Below are positions 35,834-44,048 of a stretch of DNA of 64,000 bases, piece by piece. Source of the stretch: Amedibacterium intestinale (GTDB lineage: Bacteria; Bacillota_I; Bacilli_A; Erysipelotrichales; Erysipelotrichaceae); NCBI RefSeq assembly GCF_010537335.1, contig NZ_AP019711.1, forward strand, positions 1,116,001 to 1,180,000, given 5' to 3'. The notes below the pieces were generated by a model, which worked only from the letters and a program-made list of their open reading frames with translations, was not told the origin of the DNA and ran no database searches. The position numbers were made by a program, and so were the translations under genes. Numbering within the stretch: the first letter of the stretch is position 1; each line of letters starts with the position of its first letter.

Positions 35834-35861
35834 TTGCAATTCCTGAGATATATTATATAAT
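35834..35861 (+). promoter_or_regulatory. tRNA promoter, copy 1
   Basis: TTGCAA (35834-35839), 16-base spacer, perfect TATAAT (35856-35861). The tRNA begins 13 bases further. Confidence 0.75.
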
Positions 35862-35873
35862 ATACGAGCACGA

Positions 35874-35961
35874 GGGGTCGTGGCGAAATAGGCAGACGCA
35901 ACGGACTTAAAATCCGTTGGGAGTTAATCCCGTGCGGGTTCAAGTCCCGCCGTCCCCACCA
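35874..35961 (+). tRNA. tRNA-Leu (anticodon TAA), copy 1
   Basis: An 88-base gene with encoded CCA. Anticodon TAA at 35908-35910, long variable arm and TTCAAGT T-loop identify a leucine tRNA reading UUA/UUG. The acceptor stem GGGGTCG/CGTCCCC has a T5-T68 mismatch in the middle; otherwise complete. Confidence 0.93.
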
Positions 35962-35971
35962 TTTTTTTTAT

Positions 35972-36045
35972 GGTTCCGTAGCCAAGTGGTAAGGCAATAG
36001 ACTGCAACTCTGTGATCATCGGTTCAAATCCGATCGGAACCTCCA
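35972..36045 (+). tRNA. tRNA-Cys (anticodon GCA), copy 1
   Basis: A 74-base gene with encoded CCA. Acceptor stem GGTTCCG/CGGAACC is perfect; anticodon GCA at 36004-36006; discriminator base is T (U73), the identity element for cysteine. Confidence 0.94.
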
Positions 36046-36059
36046 TTTTGATTAGTATG

Positions 36060-36085
36060 ACACGAAACGAAAGTTTCGTGTTTTT
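36060..36085 (+). terminator. tRNA terminator, copy 1
   Basis: Perfect 9-bp stem ACACGAAAC/GTTTCGTGT with GAAA loop and T run. Confidence 0.88.
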
Positions 36086-36106
36086 GTTATATTCTTAAAA
36101 AAAAGC

Positions 36107-36134
36107 TTGCAATTTTTCAGATATGTTATATAAT
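36107..36134 (+). promoter_or_regulatory. tRNA promoter, copy 2
   Basis: TTGCAA (36107-36112), 16-base spacer with several changes against copy 1, TATAAT (36129-36134). Confidence 0.75.
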
Positions 36135-36146
36135 AAACGAGCACGA

Positions 36147-36234
36147 GGGGTCGTGGCGAAATAGGCAGACGCAACGGACTTAAAATCCGTTGGGAGTTAA
36201 TCCCGTGCGGGTTCAAGTCCCGCCGTCCCCACCA
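36147..36234 (+). tRNA. tRNA-Leu (anticodon TAA), copy 2
   Basis: Identical to copy 1, including the T5-T68 acceptor-stem mismatch and encoded CCA. Confidence 0.93.
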
Positions 36235-36243
36235 TTTTTTTAT

Positions 36244-36317
36244 GGTTCCGTAGCCAAGTGGTAAGGCAATAGACTGCAACTCTGTGATCATCGGTTCAAA
36301 TCCGATCGGAACCTCCA
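36244..36317 (+). tRNA. tRNA-Cys (anticodon GCA), copy 2
   Basis: Identical to copy 1, with encoded CCA. Confidence 0.94.
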
Positions 36318-36331
36318 TTTTGATTAGTATG

Positions 36332-36359
36332 ACACGAAACGAAAGTTTCGTGTTTTTTT
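36332..36359 (+). terminator. tRNA terminator, copy 2
   Basis: Same ACACGAAAC/GTTTCGTGT stem with a seven-T tail. Confidence 0.88.
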
Positions 36360-36384
36360 ACATTCTTTACATTTCTTTCTTCTA

Positions 36385-36413
36385 TTGTATGTGCGTATTG
36401 TGTGTGCTATAAT
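36385..36413 (+). promoter_or_regulatory. nrdG-nrdD promoter
   Basis: TTGTAT (36385-36390), 17-base spacer, TATAAT (36408-36413). The expected start point, about 36420, lies inside the palindrome at 36415-36440. Confidence 0.75.
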
Positions 36414-36414
36414 G

Positions 36415-36440
36415 CAATTAGTTGAAAGCTCAACCAATTG
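36415..36440 (+). promoter_or_regulatory. Probable MarR-type operator over the transcription start
   Basis: CAATT-a-GTTGA-aagc-TCAAC-c-AATTG: ten of eleven bases in each arm are symmetric. The inner GTTGA-N4-TCAAC resembles known MarR-family half-sites. It covers the predicted +1 and ends at the ribosome site of the MarR-NrdG gene, so autorepression is likely. Confidence 0.6.
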
Positions 36441-36450
36441 AGGTGATAAC

Positions 36451-37593
36451 ATGGATAAAAATAATTATTTTTTAATCAACATTTCCCTCTTGCATCGATG
36501 CGGGCAAAAATACTATGATAAACTTTTGAGCGATACAAACATAAATGCTTCTCAGGTCCCCTTTCTAATTCTGATATATGAAAACGAGGGAATCAGCATG
36601 CAGGAACTTGCAGCACGTGGCTGTTTCGATAAAGGCACCATTACAAAAAGCATTCAGAAATTAGAAGAAAACGGCTATGTGCAAAGTGTTCCAAGTTTTA
36701 CAGATAAGCGGATTCGAAATTTATATACAAGTGAAAAAGCAAAGAACATCATACCTCAAATTTATATGATACGCAAACAGTGGTGGGAGCGTTTAACCGC
36801 AGGTTTAGACACCAGTCAACAAGAACAATTTTCTTTCTTATTAAATGAAATCAGCGAGAAAGCAAGAACTTATAACGAGGCAGATGAAAAGCAATCACTT
36901 CCTATCTTCGGAATTCAAAAATTAACGCTTCTAGATTATCCTTCAAAGATGGCTTCTACTTTATTTTGCGGAGGCTGTAATATGCGATGTCCGTTCTGTC
37001 ATAACAAAGGCCTTGTATTTTTAGATGAGACAATGCAGAAATTAGATAACGATGACATTCTTTCTTTTTTAAGAAAAAGAAAAAACATCTTAGAAGGAGT
37101 ATGTATCAGTGGCGGTGAACCACTTCTTCATGATACTTTAGAGCCATTTTTACGTATTCTTAAATCCTTTGGATACTCCATCAAATTAGATACAAATGGA
37201 AGTTTTCCTGAACGTTTAAAAGATTTGATTGAAAAAGGTTTGGTTGATTATGTTGCCATGGATATAAAAAACTGCATATCCCGTTATGAGGAAACGTGTG
37301 GTGTTAGTGATTTTGATGTTACACCAGTAAAAGAAAGTGTTTCTTATCTTATGGAACATCGTATTCCCTATGAATTTCGCACAACACTTGTAAAGGAATT
37401 TCATGATGAAAAAGCCATTCAAGAAATTGGTGAGTGGTTAAAAGGAGCAGACCACTATTATCTTCAAAACTTCAAAAATTCTTCCAGCGTCATTCAAAGC
37501 GGACTACATAGTTTTGAACCAGATGAACTATATGCATTTAAAAAAATTTTAGAGGAAACTATACAGCAAGTAGATATTAGAGGAATTGATTAG
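36451..37593 (+). CDS. nrdG: MarR-type DNA-binding domain fused to anaerobic ribonucleotide reductase activase (NrdG2)
   Basis: A 380-residue fusion. Residues 1-140 form a MarR winged helix (INASQVPFLILIYENEGIS, then MQELAARGCFDKGTITKSI as recognition helix and DKRIRN wing). Residues 150-380 form a radical SAM activase of the NrdG2 type: FGIQKLTLLDYPSK, cluster motif CNMRCPFCHN, CISGGEPLL and MDIKN. NrdG uses SAM and a 4Fe-4S cluster to create the glycyl radical of NrdD, encoded 15 bases downstream. A normal activase is 150-240 residues and has no DNA-binding part. The operator-like palindrome upstream suggests that the enzyme also controls its own operon. GAGGTGA lies before the ATG. Confidence 0.9.
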   Translation: MDKNNYFLINISLLHRCGQKYYDKLLSDTNINASQVPFLILIYENEGISMQELAARGCFDKGTITKSIQKLEENGYVQSVPSFTDKRIRNLYTSEKAKNIIPQIYMIRKQWWERLTAGLDTSQQEQFSFLLNEISEKARTYNEADEKQSLPIFGIQKLTLLDYPSKMASTLFCGGCNMRCPFCHNKGLVFLDETMQKLDNDDILSFLRKRKNILEGVCISGGEPLLHDTLEPFLRILKSFGYSIKLDTNGSFPERLKDLIEKGLVDYVAMDIKNCISRYEETCGVSDFDVTPVKESVSYLMEHRIPYEFRTTLVKEFHDEKAIQEIGEWLKGADHYYLQNFKNSSSVIQSGLHSFEPDELYAFKKILEETIQQVDIRGID

Positions 37594-37608
37594 AGAGGAG
37601 CAATGTAT

Positions 37609-39978
37609 ATGTATCGGGTTATTAAAAGAGATGGAAAAATTGTAGATTTTAATATTTCAAAAATTACACAGGCAATCACCAAAGCTTTTACTTCTGTAGA
37701 AAAGCCATATCATCCAGATGTTATTGATATGCTGGCAATTCGTGTTACCAGTGATTTTGCGAACAAGATTCACGATAACAAGATTTCTGTGGAAGATATT
37801 CAGGATAGTGTGGAAAATGTTTTAATACAGGCTGATTATGCAGATGTTGCGAAATCGTATATTTTATATAGAAAACAAAGAGAAAAAGTGCGTAATATGA
37901 AATCTACGATTTTAGATTACAAAGAACTTGTGAACAGCTATGTTAATGCGACCGATTGGCGTGTAAAAGAAAACTCTACGGTTACCTATTCTGTTGGCGG
38001 TCTTATCTTAAATAACAGTGGGGCTATTACCGCAAACTACTGGTTATCTGAAATTTATGATACTGAAATTGCCAACGCCCACAAAAGCGGTGATATGCAT
38101 ATCCATGATTTAAGCATGTTAACAGGATATTGTGCAGGCTGGTCATTAAAACAGCTAATACAGGAAGGTTTAGGGGGAGTAGAAGGCAAGATTACCTCAA
38201 AGCCTGCAAAACATTTAGCTACTTTATGTAACCAGATGGTTAATTTTTTAGGTATCATGCAGAATGAATGGGCTGGAGCGCAGGCATTTTCTTCCTTTGA
38301 CACTTATCTTGCCCCTTTTATTAAAGTTGATCAATTAGATTATGAACAAGTTAAAAAATGTATAGAGTCCTTTATATATGGTGTAAATACACCAAGTCGC
38401 TGGGGTACGCAGGCACCTTTTTCCAACATTACACTTGATTGGGTCGTACCTGCAGACTTAGCAAACCAGCCTTGTATTGTTGGTGGAAAAGAAATGGATT
38501 TCACATATAAAGACTGTAAAAAAGAAATGGATATGGTCAACAAGGCATTTATTGAAGTCATGCTGGAAGGAGATGCAAATGGAAGAGGATTCCAATATCC
38601 AATTCCTACCTACTCTATCACTTCTGATTTTGACTGGTCAGAAACAGAAAACAATCGTCTTTTATTTGAAATGACTGCAAAATATGGTACTCCTTATTTT
38701 TCTAACTACATTAACAGCGATATGGAACCAAGCGATGTACGAAGCATGTGCTGTCGATTACGTTTGGATTTAAGAGAGTTACGAAAAAAATCTGGAGGAT
38801 ATTTTGGAAGTGGAGAAAGTACAGGTTCCATTGGGGTTGTTACGATCAATCTGCCACGTATCGCATATTTAGCAGAGAATAAACAAGACTTTTATGTTCG
38901 ATTGGATCGTTTAATGGATATTGCGGCACGTTCTTTAAAAATTAAGCGAGATGTTGTAAGCAAACTTCTTAAAGAAGGTTTATATCCTTATACAAAACGT
39001 TATTTAGGTAGCTTCTCCAATCACTTCTCTACGATTGGTCTTATTGGGATGAATGAAGCCGGTTTAAATGCGAAATGGCTGAGAAAAGACTTAACCCATG
39101 TAGAAACACAAGAATTTGCGAAAGAAGTCTTAAATCACATGCGTGATCGTCTTGTATTGTATCAAGAACAGTATGGTGATTTATACAATCTAGAGGCAAC
39201 ACCTGCAGAATCAACAGCTTATCGTTTAGCAAAACATGACAAAGAACGTTATCCTGACATTATTTGCGCAAACGAAAATGGGGAAGCTCCCTACTATACA
39301 AACAGTTCTCATTTACCGGTTGGATTTAGTGATGATGTATTTGAAGCTTTGGATATTCAAGATGAACTTCAAACACTTTATACATCTGGAACAGTATTTC
39401 ATACATTCCTTGGGGAAAAACTTCCTGACTGGAAAGCTGCAGCCTCTCTTGTTCGAAGCATTGCACAAAATTATCGTTTACCATACTATACGATATCCCC
39501 TACGTACTCCATTTGTAAAACACATGGATATTTAAGTGGTGAACAGTACCAATGCCCTATATGTAAAGAAAAAACAGAAGTATGGAGTCGTATTACTGGA
39601 TATTATCGCCCTGTTCAAAACTGGAACGAAGGAAAAGCACAGGAATTTAAAGATCGTACAGAATACAAAAGCAGCAATCAGACTTTTGATGAAAGCTGTC
39701 ATCAATTAAACGCTTCAAAAACAATTCAAACCTTAGAAAAAAACAAAAAAGCAGACACACTGCTTTTCACAACACCTACCTGTCCAAATTGTCCTGCCGC
39801 AAAAAAAATGCTGGATGATGCAGGAATCAACTATACCGTAATTAACGCTATGCAAAATAAAAAACTTGCGATAGAATATGGAATATTGCAGGCACCTACC
39901 CTTCTTATTTTAAATGGTGAACAAAAAAGTATGTATTGCGGTTTAGAAAAGATCATAAAATATATTCATGAACAGTAA
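37609..39978 (+). CDS. nrdD: Anaerobic ribonucleoside-triphosphate reductase with C-terminal redoxin domain
   Basis: Class III ribonucleotide reductase, which makes dNTPs without oxygen. The 789-residue protein has an N-terminal ATP-cone (RVIKRDGKIVDFNISKI, about 1-90), the glycyl-radical barrel, a zinc site (CKTHGY ... CPIC) and the radical motif RITGYYRPV with the glycine encoded at 39598-39600 (residue 664). About 55 residues further a thioredoxin/glutaredoxin-like domain begins (LLFTTPTCPNCPAAKKML), with CPNC at residues 725-728 and the cis-proline segment LQAPTLLIL. The fused redoxin suggests reduction by a dithiol rather than only by formate. I start at 37609 (GGAG at 8 bases); 37603 is too close. 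Follows nrdG directly and ends at a terminator. Confidence 0.93.
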   Translation: MYRVIKRDGKIVDFNISKITQAITKAFTSVEKPYHPDVIDMLAIRVTSDFANKIHDNKISVEDIQDSVENVLIQADYADVAKSYILYRKQREKVRNMKSTILDYKELVNSYVNATDWRVKENSTVTYSVGGLILNNSGAITANYWLSEIYDTEIANAHKSGDMHIHDLSMLTGYCAGWSLKQLIQEGLGGVEGKITSKPAKHLATLCNQMVNFLGIMQNEWAGAQAFSSFDTYLAPFIKVDQLDYEQVKKCIESFIYGVNTPSRWGTQAPFSNITLDWVVPADLANQPCIVGGKEMDFTYKDCKKEMDMVNKAFIEVMLEGDANGRGFQYPIPTYSITSDFDWSETENNRLLFEMTAKYGTPYFSNYINSDMEPSDVRSMCCRLRLDLRELRKKSGGYFGSGESTGSIGVVTINLPRIAYLAENKQDFYVRLDRLMDIAARSLKIKRDVVSKLLKEGLYPYTKRYLGSFSNHFSTIGLIGMNEAGLNAKWLRKDLTHVETQEFAKEVLNHMRDRLVLYQEQYGDLYNLEATPAESTAYRLAKHDKERYPDIICANENGEAPYYTNSSHLPVGFSDDVFEALDIQDELQTLYTSGTVFHTFLGEKLPDWKAAASLVRSIAQNYRLPYYTISPTYSICKTHGYLSGEQYQCPICKEKTEVWSRITGYYRPVQNWNEGKAQEFKDRTEYKSSNQTFDESCHQLNASKTIQTLEKNKKADTLLFTTPTCPNCPAAKKMLDDAGINYTVINAMQNKKLAIEYGILQAPTLLILNGEQKSMYCGLEKIIKYIHEQ

Positions 39979-40008
39979 GGAGCATAGAAACATGCTCCTT
40001 TATTCTTT
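39977..40008 (+). terminator. nrd operon terminator
   Basis: Stem AAGGAGCAT/ATGCTCCTT with a 6-base loop and TATTCTTT tail, starting in the nrdD stop codon. Confidence 0.8.
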
Positions 40009-40671
40009 ATAAGTGTTATAACTGGGTACTTTCCCACTAATTACTTGAACAACCAAAGGTATTTCACTGCTTTCTTTAAACGGAGTGATTGACATCATCG
40101 TGATGGCTTCTGCTTCAATTTCTACTTTTAATATGATAGATACAAGAGAACTATTTACCCCATATGGTTCTATTTTGGTTTCTATTTCGCCTCCCACATC
40201 ATTAAACATACGAATATGAACTTTAAGTTTAGGTCCTTTATTCGCAAGAAAAAATATATTGCTTAAAGAACCAATTGGAATCTCATACACAATTCCATCC
40301 TCATAGTAAACAGATTGCGTAACAGGATCCTTTTTTCCATCCTGTGCAGCCTTTAATGAAGTATCAATCGTATCCAAAGCTTCATATAAGAGTTGATTTA
40401 ATTGATAAGAATCAAAAACAACCTGCGTTATCTCGCCATTTTCCCCTATTCTTGTCTTATACAGGTTCTCTGGATCATACTCTAGATTATTTATTACCTG
40501 TTTCACAATATTGTTGATCGCAAAGCCTGCATGTTGACGTGCAAGTGCATTTAACTGCGGTTCTATACAGCGATTAAAAACTAAAAACATGCCGTATACA
40601 AGAAAACCTGCAACAGCCACAATAAGAGTTCTTTTAACATTTTTATATTTTTTTATGCGTACTCTTCTCAC
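40000..40671 (-). CDS. yunB: Sporulation protein YunB
   Basis: A 223-residue protein with one N-terminal membrane helix (about 15-35) and the YunB pattern (IEPQLNALARQHAGFAINNIV; IPIGSLSNIFFLANKGPKLKVHI; the late ISGKVPSYN). In Bacillus subtilis yunB is expressed under sigma-E in the mother cell and mutants form defective spores. The start is GTG at 40671, inside the upstream DUF1805 gene. Its presence suggests that the host belongs to a sporulating lineage. Confidence 0.88.
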   Translation of the reverse strand: MRRVRIKKYKNVKRTLIVAVAGFLVYGMFLVFNRCIEPQLNALARQHAGFAINNIVKQVINNLEYDPENLYKTRIGENGEITQVVFDSYQLNQLLYEALDTIDTSLKAAQDGKKDPVTQSVYYEDGIVYEIPIGSLSNIFFLANKGPKLKVHIRMFNDVGGEIETKIEPYGVNSSLVSIILKVEIEAEAITMMSITPFKESSEIPLVVQVISGKVPSYNTYKE

Positions 40672-40960
40672 AAAGAAGCAAGGCTTCCTTTCCTTTCATA
40701 GCGGTATTTACCCCTATTTTCTGTGCAAAACCATTATATGATACAACTTCACTATCAAGTAAGTTTTTAAAACCCAAAGAACTCTTTACCAATATAAGCG
40801 CTACTTTTTTATCTAAACGATCAAAATATTCTTTAGAAAAGCAGAGCGGAGCCAATATAACATGCATGGAAACAAGAAAATAGATAGGATATTGCGGCAA
40901 TTTCATATAAATACCCAAAAAAGAATATTTCTCAACAGCAATACTGTGTATTTCTATCAT
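40643..40960 (-). CDS. yunC: DUF1805 protein (YunC-like)
   Basis: A 105-residue protein like B. subtilis YunC: central MHVILAPLCFSK, ALILVKSSLGFKNLLDSEV and the ending GMKGKEALLL-type (here AMKGKEALLLCEK). Function unknown. GGAGG lies 7 bases before the ATG at 40960; a longer frame to 41011 is not needed. It overlaps yunB by 29 bases. In Bacillus yunB and yunC are also neighbours. Confidence 0.82.
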   Translation of the reverse strand: MIEIHSIAVEKYSFLGIYMKLPQYPIYFLVSMHVILAPLCFSKEYFDRLDKKVALILVKSSLGFKNLLDSEVVSYNGFAQKIGVNTAMKGKEALLLCEKSTHKKI

Positions 40961-41006
40961 GATTTTCCTCCTATACACAAGTATATGTATATACCACAAT
41001 AACTTT

Positions 41007-41035
41007 GTCAAAAAAAAGAGCGCTTCTTACGCTCT
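41007..41035 (-). terminator. ktrB-ktrA terminator
   Basis: Stem AGAGCG/CGCTCT with a 7-base loop followed by TTTTTTT on the minus strand. Confidence 0.8.
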
Positions 41036-41705
41036 ATTCTATAAAATCAAGTTGTCCAATTTCATCAGAACCACTAACAATCACAATATGATCCTGGGCT
41101 TCAATACGATAATCAGGATCTGGACAAACATTCATATGATCTTCTAAATATCCACGAATCCCAATAACATTAATACCATAACGTTTACGCAAATCAAGTT
41201 CAATCAGCGTTTTTCCAACCCATGCACCCGGTGTTGGAATTTCCACAACACTATATTCATGGTCTAGGTCAACAATATCAACGATATTTTTACCCAATAC
41301 GCTTTTCGCAACCATTTCTCCCATTTCTTTTTCAGGACGAACAACCTTATTTGCACCTAATTCCTTAAAAATCTGCATGTAACGTTTATTTTTAGCTTTT
41401 GCCACAATATAAGGAACCCCTAATTCTTTCAGGTTAATGATTGCCATTACACTTTCTTCCAAATGAGAACCCATACTAACGATTGCAATGTCACAATCCT
41501 GTATACCTGCCGCTCTTAACTGGTTGATATCTGTAATATCGCACTGTATTGCCTGTGTTACAATATCCGCCATGCGATCCACACATTTAATATCTGTATC
41601 TACCGCAATAACTTCACAGTTAAATTTACTTAATGTTTTCGCAACTGTTGAACCGAAAATCCCAAGACCTAAAACCGCATATTGTCTATCTTTATATTTT
41701 TTCAT
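41034..41705 (-). CDS. ktrA: Potassium uptake regulatory subunit KtrA (RCK/TrkA family)
   Basis: A 223-residue cytosolic gating ring subunit. The Rossmann domain begins GLGIFGSTVAKTL with the acidic end AVDTDIK; the RCK_C domain fills the last 80 residues (AWVGKTLIELDLRKRYGINVIGIRG). It binds ATP/ADP and usually c-di-AMP and controls the KtrB pore. The start at 41705 has GGAG at 8 bases; the ATG at 41711 is only two bases from that box. It lies 11 bases behind ktrB. Confidence 0.94.
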   Translation of the reverse strand: MKKYKDRQYAVLGLGIFGSTVAKTLSKFNCEVIAVDTDIKCVDRMADIVTQAIQCDITDINQLRAAGIQDCDIAIVSMGSHLEESVMAIINLKELGVPYIVAKAKNKRYMQIFKELGANKVVRPEKEMGEMVAKSVLGKNIVDIVDLDHEYSVVEIPTPGAWVGKTLIELDLRKRYGINVIGIRGYLEDHMNVCPDPDYRIEAQDHIVIVSGSDEIGQLDFIE

Positions 41706-41716
41706 ACCCATTACTC

Positions 41717-43114
41717 CTAACCTACAATAATATTTCCTGTTGGATAAGAAACCTTATTTGACGCTGTATTGCCTGATTTGTGTCGTAAAATCGATATAAG
41801 AAGCGTAGAAATACCAATACGTCCAATATACATCATCATTATAATAACGATTTTTCCCAAAGACGTCAAATCCGCTGTAATACCTAAGCTTGAACCTACT
41901 GTTGCCAGTGCACTGGCTGCTTCAAAAGCAATTTTTATAAACTGTGCATTTTCTACGATACAAAGCAAAAATGTACCTGTTAATAGTGTTAACAAATTCA
42001 AAAAGAAAATCCCCATCGCATGTGTTACTAAATTTTGTCCGATTGTACGTTTCCATACAACCATTTTCCCATTCCCTTTCAGGGCACTCACAATATAGAT
42101 AACAAGCAATGCTACTGTTGTTGTTTTTACCCCACCTGCTGTTCCACCAGGAGAACCGCCAATAAACATGACCACGATCATCAGCAGCGATGTTGCACTT
42201 TGAAGTCCGCTGTAAGCAATCGTTGAAAAACCAGCTGTACGCAAGGCGATGGACTCAAAAAAAGCTGTCATTACTTTTTCAGGAAAAGTAAACGTCCCTA
42301 GTGTTTGAGGATTCTTATATTCCAATATAAGAATTAATAGAGCAGGTACAAGAATTAAAACTGCACTTACAAACAATACAATTTTCGTATGCAAAGACAA
42401 AGAATGACGGAATTTATGAAATGTTATCTTCCTTTTTAATAAATCTTTAATTTTATCTCGCATATCAAACCAAACCGCAAACCCTATACCACCAATAACA
42501 ATTAATGCCATTATTGTCAGACAAACAAGTGGATCATGTGCATATGCCTGAAGACTTGTCGAACCAAGCGTATCAAACCCAGCATTGCAGAAAGCAGAAA
42601 TAGATAAAAATATAGATTTAAAGATTCCATCCCACACTCCATAATCCGGAATCATACGAAATGCAAGAAGAATCGCTCCTACACCCTCAAAAATAAGTGT
42701 GTAACGAAGAATATCCAGCAAGAATGTTTTTGTATTCCATAAATTTTCCTGATTTAACATTTCACGAACAACAATTTTTTCATTTATAGAAAGCTTCCTT
42801 CTTGTCGCAATAATAAAGATTGCCATAAATGTCATCAAACCCAAACCGCCAACTTGAATCATCGCAAGAATAACGATCTGACCAAATAAATTAAATGTGT
42901 CCGCAACCGTTACCGTTGACAACCCTGTAACACACGTAGCACTTGCTGCTGTAAACAAGGCATCTAACGGGTTAAAAAATGAACCATCCTTTGTTGAAAT
43001 CGGCAAAGTCAAAAGAATCGCACCACTCAAGATCACAATCAAAAAACTAGCCGCAATCTTTTGCGCAGGAGACATTTTTTTAAACCCTAATGCCGAGTGA
43101 ATAATATTCGTCAT
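41717..43114 (-). CDS. ktrB: Potassium uptake transmembrane subunit KtrB (TrkH family)
   Basis: A 465-residue integral membrane protein with four pore-loop repeats, seen as the short glycine-rich selectivity segments TCVTGLS, CNAGFDT, RTAGFST and TVGSSLG. Together with KtrA it imports K+ using the Na+ gradient. AGGTGA lies 12 bases before the ATG. No c-di-AMP riboswitch fold is apparent in the leader (43115-43230). Confidence 0.94.
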   Translation of the reverse strand: MTNIIHSALGFKKMSPAQKIAASFLIVILSGAILLTLPISTKDGSFFNPLDALFTAASATCVTGLSTVTVADTFNLFGQIVILAMIQVGGLGLMTFMAIFIIATRRKLSINEKIVVREMLNQENLWNTKTFLLDILRYTLIFEGVGAILLAFRMIPDYGVWDGIFKSIFLSISAFCNAGFDTLGSTSLQAYAHDPLVCLTIMALIVIGGIGFAVWFDMRDKIKDLLKRKITFHKFRHSLSLHTKIVLFVSAVLILVPALLILILEYKNPQTLGTFTFPEKVMTAFFESIALRTAGFSTIAYSGLQSATSLLMIVVMFIGGSPGGTAGGVKTTTVALLVIYIVSALKGNGKMVVWKRTIGQNLVTHAMGIFFLNLLTLLTGTFLLCIVENAQFIKIAFEAASALATVGSSLGITADLTSLGKIVIIMMMYIGRIGISTLLISILRHKSGNTASNKVSYPTGNIIVG

Positions 43115-43230
43115 AATGTATATGTATCACCTAATAATCCTTTCTAAATTAGAAAACTTGATGTATTAAAATAACATATCACATACATTGTACACATTTA
43201 AAATAAATTTACAACATCAAATTTAAATTT

Positions 43231-43258
43231 AATATAAGAAAAGAGCCTTTCGGCTCCT
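43231..43258 (-). terminator. Rubrerythrin terminator
   Basis: Stem GAGCC/GGCTC with GAAA loop and TTTTCTTATATT tail on the minus strand. Confidence 0.7.
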
Positions 43259-43263
43259 TTAAA

Positions 43264-43800
43264 TTAATAATTTTCTTTTCTAACTTCAAAATATGCACGA
43301 GGATGATTACATACTGGACATACTTCTGGAGCAGTTTTTCCTTTGTGCAAATGTCCACAGTTCAAGCATTCCCACACAATTTCTTCTTCTTTTTCAAATA
43401 CAGTTCCATCTTCAATATTGCTCAATAATGCCGCATAACGTTCTTCATGAGTTTTTTCAATTGCTAATACACCTTCCATAACAGCTGCAATTTCATTAAA
43501 TCCTTCTTCACGAGCTTCTTTAGCCATACGTGCATACATATCTGTCCACTCGTAATTTTCACCAGCTGCCGCATCTTTTAAATTTTCCATAGTATCTGGC
43601 ATACCATTATGCAGCAGTTTAAACCATAGTTTCGCATGTTCTTTTTCATTGTTTGCAGTTTGTTCAAAAATGTTGGCAATCTGTACATAACCTTCTTTTT
43701 TTGCCTTAGAAGCATAGTATGTGTACTTGTTTCTAGCCATTGATTCTCCAGCAAAAGCTTCCAGCAAATTCTTTTCTGTTTTTGTACCTTTTAAATTCAT
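43264..43800 (-). CDS. Rubrerythrin
   Basis: A 178-residue non-haem iron protein that reduces H2O2 in anaerobes. The ferritin-like part supplies the di-iron ligands ([41 protein letters not shown]) and the C-terminal rubredoxin-like part has two CxxC knuckles (CLNCGHLH and [12 protein letters not shown]). GGAGG lies before the ATG. A perfect palindrome TCGTATACGA lies about 75 bases upstream of the start (43873-43882). Confidence 0.95.
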   Translation of the reverse strand: MNLKGTKTEKNLLEAFAGESMARNKYTYYASKAKKEGYVQIANIFEQTANNEKEHAKLWFKLLHNGMPDTMENLKDAAAGENYEWTDMYARMAKEAREEGFNEIAAVMEGVLAIEKTHEERYAALLSNIEDGTVFEKEEEIVWECLNCGHLHKGKTAPEVCPVCNHPRAYFEVRKENY

Positions 43801-43872
43801 GATTTTCCTCCTTCTGTGTGTTTTTTCACACTTTATGATTTCTTACTATTATTATACACCTTTTTTTCTAGT

Positions 43873-43882
43873 TCGTATACGA
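43873..43882. promoter_or_regulatory. Palindrome upstream of rubrerythrin
   Basis: TCGTATACGA, a perfect 10-base palindrome just upstream of the likely -10 (TATAAT on the minus strand near 43853-43858). Candidate operator; short enough to be chance. Confidence 0.25.
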
Positions 43883-44048
43883 CAGGTCATATTTTTTATT
43901 TTTAATATTTTATGTCTCTTTTTAAAAAAATTAACTGAATTTTCTAATTATTTTTGAAAATTTATGATCAATATTAATTTTTTTAATAAAATTTCTATAC
44001 TTTTTTTTAAAAATGAAGTAATATTTCTATATAGGAGGAATTTTTTGT

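Larger units (their letters stand above)
35822..36092. repeat. Tandem duplication, copy 1 (promoter, tRNA-Leu, tRNA-Cys, terminator)
   Basis: The sequence from TTAAAAAAAAGCTTGC through the terminator is repeated 272-273 bases further on. The tRNA genes are identical; the promoter spacer, the inter-tRNA spacer (10 versus 9 bases) and the post-terminator bases differ slightly. Confidence 0.9.
36095..36365. repeat. Tandem duplication, copy 2
   Basis: Second copy of the whole tRNA transcription unit; see copy 1 at 35822-36092. Confidence 0.9.

Noticed and set aside
35874-36317. tRNA repeat considered as a possible integrase attachment duplication
   Set aside because: The repeat contains the full promoter and terminator and no integrase or foreign gene lies between the copies; a simple tandem duplication explains it.
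36052-36318. 88-codon minus-strand frame over the second tRNA pair (GFEPMITELQSIALPLGYG-like)
   Set aside because: It is the antisense of tRNA-Leu and tRNA-Cys; such frames are well-known spurious entries in databases.
43115-43230. c-di-AMP (ydaO-type) riboswitch before ktrB
   Set aside because: The leader is short, AT-rich and has no stable multi-helix pattern.
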